Assembly (NCBI RefSeq): GCF_013409595.1 | Contig: NZ_JACCBD010000001.1 | Coordinates: 1,178,001 to 1,242,000 of the forward strand | Source: Leucobacter aridicollis | GTDB taxonomy: Bacteria > Actinomycetota > Actinomycetes > Actinomycetales > Microbacteriaceae | Length of the DNA stretch: 64,000 nt | Reading direction: 5' to 3' | Shown here: piece by piece, positions 7,867 to 15,617 of the stretch | How the letters are laid out: the number at the start of each line of letters is the position of its first letter | How positions within the stretch are numbered: position 1 is the first letter of the stretch | Translations under genes and position numbers: made by a program | The notes under the pieces: generated by a model | Database searches by the model: none | Told to the model about the DNA's origin: nothing | Seen by the model: only the letters and a program-made list of their open reading frames with translations

Positions 7867-9459
7867 ATGAAGGCGTACAAGATGCTTGGCCTTGCGGCCG
7901 TTGGGGCGCTCGCGCTCGCCGGCTGCGCGGGTGGCGGGGGATCTCCCGCGGGCGGCGAGACCGGCGGCGAGCCCGTGATCGACGGCACGCTGAACTTCGC
8001 GCTCATGCGCGACCCGGGCATGCTCTTCACCTCGCTCAACCCGAGCGCCGTGCTCGGGTCGGTCACACCGTGGGCGTACGAGTCGCTCGTCTACTTCGAC
8101 ACCGACGGCACTGCCAAGGGCTGGCTCGCGACCGAGTGGGAGGAGACCCCCACCTCGCTGCACTTCGAGGTGCGTGACGACGCGGTCTGCTCCGACGGCA
8201 CGAAGCTCACCGCAGAGACCATCGCGAACAACTTCCGCTGGATCGCCGATCCGGCAAACAACTCGACCGCGATCAACCTCGTCGTCCCGTCCGACGCGAA
8301 GATCGAGAACGACGAGACGAGCGTCACGATCACGACGACCGAGCCCGACCCGTTCCGCATCACCGCGATCGGCACGATGCCGATCTACTGCCAGGCGGCG
8401 CTCGACGATCCGAAGAGCATCGCGACGTCCACGAACGGCACTGGCCTCTACCAGATGACCGAGGCCGTCACCGGGGACCACTACACGCTCGAACGCCGCG
8501 ACGAGTACGCGACTGGCCCCGAGGGCGCGCCGACTGGCTCGACCCCCGGTGTCCCCAAGACCGTCGTGATCAGCATCGTCGAGAACGAGAGCACCCGTGC
8601 GAACCTGCTGCTCTCGAAGGAGCTCAACCTCGCGTCGGTTTCAGGCCCCGACGCTGACAGGCTCGAGGGCCAGGTCGACGTGTACGCCACGGGCAAGCTG
8701 CTCAGCGGCGGCATCCTCTACAGCCAGGCTGAGGGCATGCCGACGGCCGACCGCGACGTGCGCATCGCGCTGACGAAGGCGCTGAACCTTGACGAACTCA
8801 TGCAGGTGAGCTCGGCCGGGAAGGGCGAGCGCGCGCAGCGGCTCGCGGTCGCGAACCCGCAGGTCTGCCAGTACGACGCGGCCGGACCAAACCTCCCGAA
8901 GATGGACGTCGCCGCGGCCGAGAAGATGCTCGACGAGGCCGGCTGGGTGAAGGGCGCCGACGGCAAGCGCGCGAAGGACGGCAAGACGCTCGACCTCGAG
9001 TTCGCCTGGCAGTCGAAGGGCGCGGAGACCGCCGCGACCGCCGAGATGATGGCTGACCAGTGGGGCGCGATCGGCGTGGGCGTGAACCACCACGGCGCCG
9101 ACTATGGTGCGTTCATCGAGGAGATCAGCAAGCCGGGCGCCTCGACGGTGATCGACACCATCATGCTGTCGGCAAACTTCCCCGTTCCGAGCGCGCTCAT
9201 GGTCTACTTCACGGGCGAGACCCCGCCGAAGGGCAACAACTTTGCCGCGCTGAACAACCCGAAGTTCGACGAGCTCGTGGCGGAGGCGAACCAGCACACC
9301 GGTGCCGAGGCCTGCGCGGCCTGGGAGACCGCCGAGGCCGAGATGTACCAGTCGGCCGACTACGTGCCGTTCGCGATGACCTCGGGGAAGAGCTTCTCGC
9401 AGGGCGTTGAGGCTTACGGCATCGACGAGTTCTACACGGCGATGATCCTCGTCAAGTAG
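7867..9459 (+). CDS. Peptide ABC transporter substrate-binding lipoprotein, copy 2
   Basis: A 530-residue paralogue of the preceding protein, with lipobox LAGC and Cys at residue 20. The two share long identical blocks (for example around ANNFRWIADPANN and KGERAQRLA) but differ in scattered positions likely to line the binding site, such as around 155-180 and 280-300. The 224-base gap between the copies keeps a similar leader (GCACACCGA about 62 bases before each ATG, and a GAAGGA-type Shine-Dalgarno). This supports a tandem duplication that included the leader, followed by divergence of ligand range. Only one set of membrane and ATPase subunits exists here, so both proteins probably feed the same channel. 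Confidence 0.92.
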   Translation: MKAYKMLGLAAVGALALAGCAGGGGSPAGGETGGEPVIDGTLNFALMRDPGMLFTSLNPSAVLGSVTPWAYESLVYFDTDGTAKGWLATEWEETPTSLHFEVRDDAVCSDGTKLTAETIANNFRWIADPANNSTAINLVVPSDAKIENDETSVTITTTEPDPFRITAIGTMPIYCQAALDDPKSIATSTNGTGLYQMTEAVTGDHYTLERRDEYATGPEGAPTGSTPGVPKTVVISIVENESTRANLLLSKELNLASVSGPDADRLEGQVDVYATGKLLSGGILYSQAEGMPTADRDVRIALTKALNLDELMQVSSAGKGERAQRLAVANPQVCQYDAAGPNLPKMDVAAAEKMLDEAGWVKGADGKRAKDGKTLDLEFAWQSKGAETAATAEMMADQWGAIGVGVNHHGADYGAFIEEISKPGASTVIDTIMLSANFPVPSALMVYFTGETPPKGNNFAALNNPKFDELVAEANQHTGAEACAAWETAEAEMYQSADYVPFAMTSGKSFSQGVEAYGIDEFYTAMILVK

Positions 9460-9565
9460 CACCCCGCGCGGGGCGCCCGGGCCGACCGTCCGTGGCGCTC
9501 CGCGCCCCAACACCACTCAGCACGGCACCAGCACCGCACACCGAACCAGAACACAGGAGTCAACG

Positions 9566-10990
9566 ATGACGAACCCTCTGAACACCCTTGCTTTCGACAC
9601 CGCGCGGTGGGAGCAGTTTCTCGGTGAGACCGCGAGACGGCACCACGTACCCGGCATCGTCGCCGGCGTGCTGCGCATCGACGAGGCGACGGGCCGTGAG
9701 CAGCGCTTCGTCGCGAGCACCGGGCTCGCGAACAATCGCACCGGCGTCGAGACGACCCGCGACACGCTCTGCCAGATCGGCTCAGTCACGAAGATCATCA
9801 CCGCGACGATGATCATGCAGTTGCGCGAGGAAGGCAAGCTCGAGCTCGAGACGCTCGCCTCCGAGCTGCTCCCGGACACCCCGCTGTCGACGACGGACGA
9901 CGGCTCGAAGATCACGATCAGGCACCTGCTGTCCCACACGTCGGGCATCAACGGCGACGTCTTTACCGACACCGGCCGGGGCGACGACTGCATCGAAAAG
10001 TACGTTGCACTGTTGAAGGACGCCGAGCCGCTCTTCAGCCCAGGCAACGGCTGGTCGTACTGCAACTCCGGCTGGGTCGTGCTCGGCCGGATCATCGAGC
10101 TGCTCGATGGCCGCACCTGGGACGCTTCGGTCCAGGCGCGCATCAGCCAGCGCCTCGACCTGCACCAGTTCTTGACGATGCCCGAGCAGATCATGAGCCA
10201 CCGCTACCAGCACGGCCATACCCGCGACACGGGATCGAAGGATTGGGTGCCCGCGCCGACGACCGCGCTACCGCGCTCGGTCGGACCCGCAGGCATCATC
10301 AACAGCAGCGTCGACGACCTGCTCGACTTTGGCCGCTCCTTCCTCCGCGGCGGGCTCGGCGTGGCCGGCACGAACGTGCTCAGCCCGGAGTCGGTCGAAC
10401 TGATGGCGCAGGTCCAGGCGGATCTCGGCGACGCCGACGCGCTGTCGCCGCAGTGGGGCCTCGGCTGGATCCTCGACGAGTGGGAGGGCCACCGCCTGTT
10501 CTGGCACGGCGGCACCACGGTCGGAAACAAGGCCTGGTTCCAGGTGCTTCCGGACGACGGCGTCGTCATCGTTGTGTTCTGCAACGGCGGCATCGCAAAC
10601 CGTGCGGGCGGCGAGATCGTCGAGGCGTTCGCGCGCGAGTTCGTTGGCGCATCCACCGGCGCCGGGGTGAGCCCGTCGGGCCCCGCGAGCGAGACCGTCG
10701 TGAAGGACGAGTGGCTTGGCACGTACGGCGACTTCATCACCTCCGTCGAGGTCTTCAAGGCCGAGGACGGCCAGGTGAAGGCGAAGCTCACGCAGGGGCT
10801 CGACCCGAGCTCGGTCACCTCGACGCTCTTCGACATCCTGCCGACCGCGAAGCCGAACCGGTTCGTGTCCCGCCCGGATTCGCTGTCGACCTGGTCGCAA
10901 CTCACATTCACCACGGTTGACGGGCATCCCTGCCTGTACGCCGACATTCGTTGCCTGCGCAAGCGCGACGAAGCCGAAGCAGCCGCCTAA
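9566..10990 (+). CDS. S12-family serine hydrolase (beta-lactamase class C fold)
   Basis: A 474-residue enzyme with S73-V-T-K76, Y165-C-N167 and H314-G-G316, the three motifs of the S12 family that includes D-aminopeptidase DAP, D-Ala-D-Ala carboxypeptidase and EstB esterases. The HGG in place of KTG is typical of D-aminopeptidase and esterase members. Residues after about 370 form an extra C-terminal domain, as in larger S12 peptidases. There is no signal peptide, so it acts inside the cell on imported substrate. It follows the binding proteins and its stop overlaps the next start (TAATG). I infer D-peptide hydrolysis; the exact bond is not readable from sequence. Confidence 0.85.
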   Translation: MTNPLNTLAFDTARWEQFLGETARRHHVPGIVAGVLRIDEATGREQRFVASTGLANNRTGVETTRDTLCQIGSVTKIITATMIMQLREEGKLELETLASELLPDTPLSTTDDGSKITIRHLLSHTSGINGDVFTDTGRGDDCIEKYVALLKDAEPLFSPGNGWSYCNSGWVVLGRIIELLDGRTWDASVQARISQRLDLHQFLTMPEQIMSHRYQHGHTRDTGSKDWVPAPTTALPRSVGPAGIINSSVDDLLDFGRSFLRGGLGVAGTNVLSPESVELMAQVQADLGDADALSPQWGLGWILDEWEGHRLFWHGGTTVGNKAWFQVLPDDGVVIVVFCNGGIANRAGGEIVEAFAREFVGASTGAGVSPSGPASETVVKDEWLGTYGDFITSVEVFKAEDGQVKAKLTQGLDPSSVTSTLFDILPTAKPNRFVSRPDSLSTWSQLTFTTVDGHPCLYADIRCLRKRDEAEAAA

Positions 10991-12465
10991 TGCGACGCGT
11001 GCTCTTGCGCGGCGGCCGGGTGGTGGACCCTGGCGGCGGGACCGACCGCGTCGCCGACGTGCTCATCGAGGACGGCCGGATCGCCGCGGTCGGGCTGGAG
11101 CTGCGGGTCGACGACGCGCAGGAGATCGACGTCGCCGGCATGATCGTCGGGCCGGGCTTCGTCGACCTGCACAGCCACGTGAACTCGATCGCGGGCCAGC
11201 GGTTGCAGGCCCGCGACGGCGTCACCACCGCGCTCGAGCTGGAGGCAGGGCTGCTGCCCGTCGAGCTCGCCTACACGAAGGCGATGCAGGAGGGGCGGCC
11301 GATCAACTTCGGCTTCTCGGCATCGTGGGGCATGGCCCGCGCCGAGGTGCTCTCTGGCCGGTCGGCCAACGCCGACTTCGCCGAGGGCCTCTCGATCCTC
11401 GGTGACCCTGCCTGGCAGGCTGACTCGACTCCCGCGCAGCTCACCGCGTGGCTCGGTCGGCTCGAGAGCGAGATCGGCGATGGCGCGCTGGGCATCGGGA
11501 TCCTGCAGGGGTACGCGCCGCGGACGGACCCAGCGGAGTACCTCGCCGTCAACGAACTCGCGGCGCGCGCAGGCGTGCCGACGTTCACTCACGTGCGCGA
11601 GATCACCGAGGCCGATCCGACGACGCCGATGGACGGCACGGAGGAGGCCGCGCGCGCCGCGATGGAGTTCGGGGGACAGGTGCACCACTGCCACGTGAAT
11701 AGCACGTCGCGCAGGCACATCGATCGCACGCTCGGCGTGATCGAGCGGGCCCGCGCGGGCGGCGCCGCCATGACCGTCGAAACATACCCCTACGGGGCCG
11801 GCAGCACCGGCATCGGGGCGGCGTTCCTCGCGCCGGAGCGCCTCGGCGTCTGGGGGATTGCGCCGTCGAACATCGTGATTGTCGCGACGGGCGAGCGCAT
11901 CCGCGACGCCGAGCATCTCCGGCACATGCGCAAGACCGATCCGGGCGCGGCGTGCATCGTCGAGTTCATCGACGATGCGGATCCGACGGACCGCGCCCTG
12001 CTCGAGCGCGCGCTCGCGTTCCCGGACGGGATCGTGGCGTCGGACGCGATGCAGGTGAACTGGCCAGACGGGAGCGTCGACACGCGGGAGTGGCCGCTGC
12101 CGGCTGGCGGGACCACCCATCCGCGGACCGCGGGAACGTTTGCGCGCTCGATCCGCATGATGGTGCGCGAGCAGCGGGCCTGGAGCTGGCTCGAGGCGTT
12201 CCGCCGCTGCAGCTTTCTGCCGGCCCGCGTCATGGACCAGACGACCCCGGCGTTCGCGCGGAAGGGCCACCTCGGGCTCGGCGCCGACGCCGACATTGTG
12301 GTGATCGATCCCGACCGCATCACAGACCAGGCGACGTACTTCGACAGCACCCGGCCATCGATCGGGATCGAGCACGTGCTCGTTGCCGGCGAGTTCGTGG
12401 TCCGTGACGAGGACATCGTGACCGACGCCTACCCGGGCCGCGGACTCCGCGGCCAACTCAGGTGA
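10990..12465 (+). CDS. Amidohydrolase-superfamily N-acyl-D-amino-acid deacylase-like protein
   Basis: A 491-residue metal-dependent hydrolase of the D-aminoacylase/dihydroorotase branch. The first metal ligands are H61 and H63 (DLHSH). Later histidines lie in FTHVRE (H201) and VHHCHVN (about 230-235), and an aspartate in ASDAMQ (about 350). The segment TVETYPYGAGSTG resembles N-acyl-D-amino-acid deacylases. It would free D-amino acids from N-acyl or peptide-like derivatives. The start at 10990 is fixed by the TAATG overlap with the hydrolase gene; a longer frame to 10951 lies inside that gene. Activity on a cyclic substrate cannot be excluded. Confidence 0.82.
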   Translation: MRRVLLRGGRVVDPGGGTDRVADVLIEDGRIAAVGLELRVDDAQEIDVAGMIVGPGFVDLHSHVNSIAGQRLQARDGVTTALELEAGLLPVELAYTKAMQEGRPINFGFSASWGMARAEVLSGRSANADFAEGLSILGDPAWQADSTPAQLTAWLGRLESEIGDGALGIGILQGYAPRTDPAEYLAVNELAARAGVPTFTHVREITEADPTTPMDGTEEAARAAMEFGGQVHHCHVNSTSRRHIDRTLGVIERARAGGAAMTVETYPYGAGSTGIGAAFLAPERLGVWGIAPSNIVIVATGERIRDAEHLRHMRKTDPGAACIVEFIDDADPTDRALLERALAFPDGIVASDAMQVNWPDGSVDTREWPLPAGGTTHPRTAGTFARSIRMMVREQRAWSWLEAFRRCSFLPARVMDQTTPAFARKGHLGLGADADIVVIDPDRITDQATYFDSTRPSIGIEHVLVAGEFVVRDEDIVTDAYPGRGLRGQLR

Positions 12466-12529
12466 CACACCCCTCATCCTTGCCCCTGAGCGGCCACAAG
12501 TCGCTCGGAAGACAGAAAGGTCCATCGAC

Positions 12530-13651
12530 ATGACACCGCACACGGTGCGCCTCGATGACATCGTCGAGACGATTCACACCCTCGTCGAATGCGAGTCCCC
12601 ATCAGACGACCACGACGCGGTCGCGGCCTCGGCCGCGCTCGTTGCCGAGCTTGGCGAGGAGCTACTTGGGGCCGCCCCCGAGCGCATCGTCATCGACGGG
12701 GTGAGTCACCTCAAGTGGAGCTTCGGTGACGCGACGCGCGTGCTGCTCGTCGCCCATCACGACACTGTGTGGCCGCTCGGCACGCTCGCCCGGCTGCCTT
12801 TCACGAACGCGGACGGCGTGCTCACCGGTCCCGGCTGCTTCGACATGAAGACGGGCCTCGCGATGGCGATGCACGCGGTCGCCGCGCTCGCGGAGCGTGA
12901 CGGCGTGACGCTGCTCGTCACCGGCGACGAGGAGCTCGGCTCCCCAAGCTCGCGCGCCCTCATCGAGGAGACCGCGAGCGGCGCGAGCGCGGCGCTCGTG
13001 CTCGAGGCGTCCGCCGACGGCGGCGCGCTGAAGATCGAACGCAAGGGCGTGTCGCTCTACGAGCTCGTGGTCTACGGCGTCGCCGCGCACGCCGGGCTTG
13101 AGCCCGAGAAGGGCGTCAACGCCTCGCTCGAGCTCGCCCACCAGCTTCTCGCGGTCGCCGGGCTCGGCGACACGGAGCTCGGCACCACGGTCACCCCGAC
13201 GGTCGCGACCTCGGGGACGACGAGCAACACGGTGCCCGCGCGCGCCTCGTTCAAGGTCGACGTGCGCGCCCGCACATTCGCCGAGCAGGATCGGGTACAC
13301 GCCGCCATGCTCGCGCTCCGCCCGGTGCTCGACGGCGCCCAGCTCGAGGTCATTGGGGGGCCAAACCGGCCGCCATTCGAGGCGGCGTCCGCCGCGGCGC
13401 TCTTCGACCGGGCGCAGGCCGCCGCCGCCAGGCTCGGCCTGGAACCGCTCGAGGGCGTCGCCGTCGGCGGCGCGAGCGACGGTAACTTCACCGCTGGGAT
13501 CGGCGTGCCGACGCTCGACGGCCTCGGGGCCGTCGGCGGCGGGGCGCACGCCGAAAGCGAGCACGTGCTCGTCGCGGCGATCGAACCGCGAACCCTGCTG
13601 CTCACCGAACTCATGACGAGCCTGCTCGACGAACCGAAAGCTGGTGCATGA
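12530..13651 (+). CDS. M20-family amidohydrolase, candidate N-succinyl-L-amino-acid hydrolase
   Basis: A 373-residue M20 zinc hydrolase of the carboxypeptidase G2/ArgE group. H76-H77-D78 (AHHDTVW) carries the first metal ligand and catalytic Asp, D105 (CFDMKTG) the bridging ligand, and the TGDEELGS segment near 130 the catalytic base. The dimerisation domain (VYGVAAHAG...EKGVNA) is present. In the D-to-L pathway described from Geobacillus kaustophilus, an enzyme annotated in this way removes succinate from N-succinyl-L-amino acids. The gene follows GAAAGG and overlaps the next gene by four bases. Alternatively it is a simple dipeptidase or glutamate carboxypeptidase. Confidence 0.85.
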   Translation: MTPHTVRLDDIVETIHTLVECESPSDDHDAVAASAALVAELGEELLGAAPERIVIDGVSHLKWSFGDATRVLLVAHHDTVWPLGTLARLPFTNADGVLTGPGCFDMKTGLAMAMHAVAALAERDGVTLLVTGDEELGSPSSRALIEETASGASAALVLEASADGGALKIERKGVSLYELVVYGVAAHAGLEPEKGVNASLELAHQLLAVAGLGDTELGTTVTPTVATSGTTSNTVPARASFKVDVRARTFAEQDRVHAAMLALRPVLDGAQLEVIGGPNRPPFEAASAAALFDRAQAAAARLGLEPLEGVAVGGASDGNFTAGIGVPTLDGLGAVGGGAHAESEHVLVAAIEPRTLLLTELMTSLLDEPKAGA

Positions 13652-14463
13652 TGACCGGTGAACGCATCACTGAAGCGATGAAACATCAGGCGCACCTTGA
13701 CGCCGAGCGCGCGGCCGCACTCACCGGCGTGACCGTTCGCGAGATGAGCGGGACCGACGAAGAGGCGCAGGTCATTGACCTCCTCGCCCTCATCTGGGGG
13801 CGCACGGCCGACAACCCCGTCGTGCCAAAGGAGATCATGCGCGTGCTCGGGAAGACCGGGAACTACATCGCGGGCGCGTTTCTCGACGGCGAGCTCGTGG
13901 GCGCCGCCCTCGGGCTGCACTCGAGCCCGGAGCGCTCGACGCTGCACAGCCACATCACGGGCGTGGTTCCCGGCCTTGTCGGAAAGGCCGTCGGCTACGG
14001 CATCAAGCTGCACCAGCGGGCGTGGGCGCTCGACCGCGGCATCGAGGCGATCGAGTGGACGTACGACCCGCTCGTGTCGCGCAACGCGAGCTTCAACTTC
14101 AACAAGCTCGGCGCGGTGCCCGTCGAATACCTCGAGAACTTCTATGGGCTCATGGCCGACACGATCAATGCGGGCGATCTCAGCGACAGGCTGCTCGTGC
14201 GCTGGCACCTGCTCGACGAGAACGTCTCGCGGCTGGCGGGCGGCGACCGCTCCGGGAGCGACGTCGCCGAGGGATTCGCGGTCGCGATTCCCGACGACAT
14301 CGAGCGGCTCCGCGTCACCGATCCTGAACGCGCGCGCGAGTGGCGCGGCACGATCCGCGAGCAGCTCACCTCCCACCTGAACAACGGCGCCCGCATCGTC
14401 GGATTCCAGCGCGGCACCGGCTACATCTTGCAACACGCATCAACTGAAGGAGAACAAGACTGA
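13648..14463 (+). CDS. GNAT acyltransferase, candidate D-amino-acid N-succinyltransferase
   Basis: A 271-residue protein of the COG3375 GNAT group, a family that repeatedly sits beside MenC/NSAR genes. The core acyltransferase region covers about 25-175 (EAQVIDLLALIWG, NYIAGAFLDGELVGAALGLH, VGYGIKLHQRAWALDRGIEAIEWTYDPL, NFNKLGAVPVEYLENFYG). The last 90 residues are a family-specific tail. In Geobacillus kaustophilus the matching enzyme transfers succinyl from succinyl-CoA to D-amino acids, committing them to conversion. Two consecutive ATG codons (13648 and 13651) leave the start open by one residue; its stop overlaps the next start by one base. Confidence 0.78.
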   Translation: MMTGERITEAMKHQAHLDAERAAALTGVTVREMSGTDEEAQVIDLLALIWGRTADNPVVPKEIMRVLGKTGNYIAGAFLDGELVGAALGLHSSPERSTLHSHITGVVPGLVGKAVGYGIKLHQRAWALDRGIEAIEWTYDPLVSRNASFNFNKLGAVPVEYLENFYGLMADTINAGDLSDRLLVRWHLLDENVSRLAGGDRSGSDVAEGFAVAIPDDIERLRVTDPERAREWRGTIREQLTSHLNNGARIVGFQRGTGYILQHASTEGEQD

Positions 14464-15563
14464 TGAAGATCGAGGGCTTTGAGCTGCGCCGAGTCGGGCT
14501 GCCGCTGGTTTCGCCGTTCCGCACGTCGTTCAGCACGCAGACCGCGCGCGACATTCTGCTGGTGAAGGCTGTCACCGACCAGGCCGAAGGCTGGGGAGAG
14601 TGCGTCACGCTCGGCGACCCGCTGTACTCACCCGAATACACCGACGGCGCGGCCGACATCATGAAGCGCTACTTCATCCAGGCCATCGCGGACGTCACCG
14701 ATGCGACGGGCGTGGGCCAGGCGCTGCACAAGTTCAAGGGCCACCCGATGGCGAAGGCGGCGCTCGAGACCGCCGTGCTCGACGCCGAGCTGCGCGCGGA
14801 GGGCCGCTCGTTCGGGCGAGAGCTCGGCTCGGTCCGCGACGTCGTGCCGTGCGGCGTCTCGGTCGGCATCATGGACTCGATTCCCGAGCTGCTCGACGCG
14901 GTCGGCGGGTACATCGACGAGGGCTACGTCCGCATCAAGCTGAAGATCGAGCCCGGCTGGGACATCGAGGCCGTCCGTGCGGTCCGCGAGCGATTCGGCG
15001 ACGACGTGCAACTGCAGGTCGACGCGAACACCGCCTACACGCTGCGCGATGCGCGCCATCTCGCGAAGCTCGACGACTTCGACCTCCTGCTCATCGAGCA
15101 GCCGCTCGAGGAGGAAGACATCGTCGGCCACGCCGATCTCGCAAAGATGCTGAAGACCCCGATCTGCCTCGACGAGTCGGTGACGTCGGCCCAGACGGCG
15201 GCCGCGGCGATCCGGCTCGGCGCGACGAGCGTGATCAACATCAAGCCCGGCCGTGTCGGCGGCTACCTCGAGGCGCGCCGCATTCACGACCTCGCGGTCG
15301 CGGCCGGCGTTCCCGTCTGGTGTGGCGGCATGCTCGAATCGGGCATCGGCCGCGCGGCGAACATCGCGCTCGCCTCGCTTCCGGGCTTCACGCTCCCCGG
15401 CGACGTGTCCTCGAGTAGCCGGTTCTACAAGACCGATATCACCGAGCCCTGGGTGATGGAGGACGGTCACCTGACGGTTCCGACGGGCCCCGGCCTCGGC
15501 GTCGCCCCGATCCCCGAGCTGCTTGAGGAGTTCACCACAAGCGTCGAGTGGATCGCGGTCTAG
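14463..15563 (+). CDS. MenC-like enolase, candidate N-succinylamino-acid racemase
   Basis: A 366-residue enolase-superfamily member with the full OSBS/NSAR active site: K159 and K161 (KLK), metal ligands D187, E212 and D237, and K261 (IKPGR). These lysines take and give the alpha proton in racemisation. The same fold makes o-succinylbenzoate for menaquinone, but no other men gene lies in the window. The partners here are a GNAT acyltransferase and an M20 hydrolase, the pairing known for N-succinylamino-acid racemase. I therefore prefer racemisation of N-succinyl-D- to L-amino acids. It is translationally coupled to the GNAT gene (TGATG). Confidence 0.85.
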   Translation: MKIEGFELRRVGLPLVSPFRTSFSTQTARDILLVKAVTDQAEGWGECVTLGDPLYSPEYTDGAADIMKRYFIQAIADVTDATGVGQALHKFKGHPMAKAALETAVLDAELRAEGRSFGRELGSVRDVVPCGVSVGIMDSIPELLDAVGGYIDEGYVRIKLKIEPGWDIEAVRAVRERFGDDVQLQVDANTAYTLRDARHLAKLDDFDLLLIEQPLEEEDIVGHADLAKMLKTPICLDESVTSAQTAAAAIRLGATSVINIKPGRVGGYLEARRIHDLAVAAGVPVWCGGMLESGIGRAANIALASLPGFTLPGDVSSSSRFYKTDITEPWVMEDGHLTVPTGPGLGVAPIPELLEEFTTSVEWIAV

Positions 15564-15604
15564 CGGTGCGGGCCTTGCTGACGTCGGCGCACGGGGGCTA
15601 GCGA

Positions 15605-15610
15605 TATGCT
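15605..15610 (+). promoter_or_regulatory. -10 element, leaderless promoter of the PucR-type gene
   Basis: TATGCT lies 7 bases before ATG 15618. The hexamer contains the alternative ATG at 15606, which argues that 15618 is the real start. Confidence 0.5.
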
Positions 15611-15617
15611 TCCCTTC

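Noticed and set aside
14463..15563. Menaquinone o-succinylbenzoate synthase
   Set aside because: Not excluded, but no other men gene is near and the GNAT and M20 partners fit N-succinylamino-acid racemase better.
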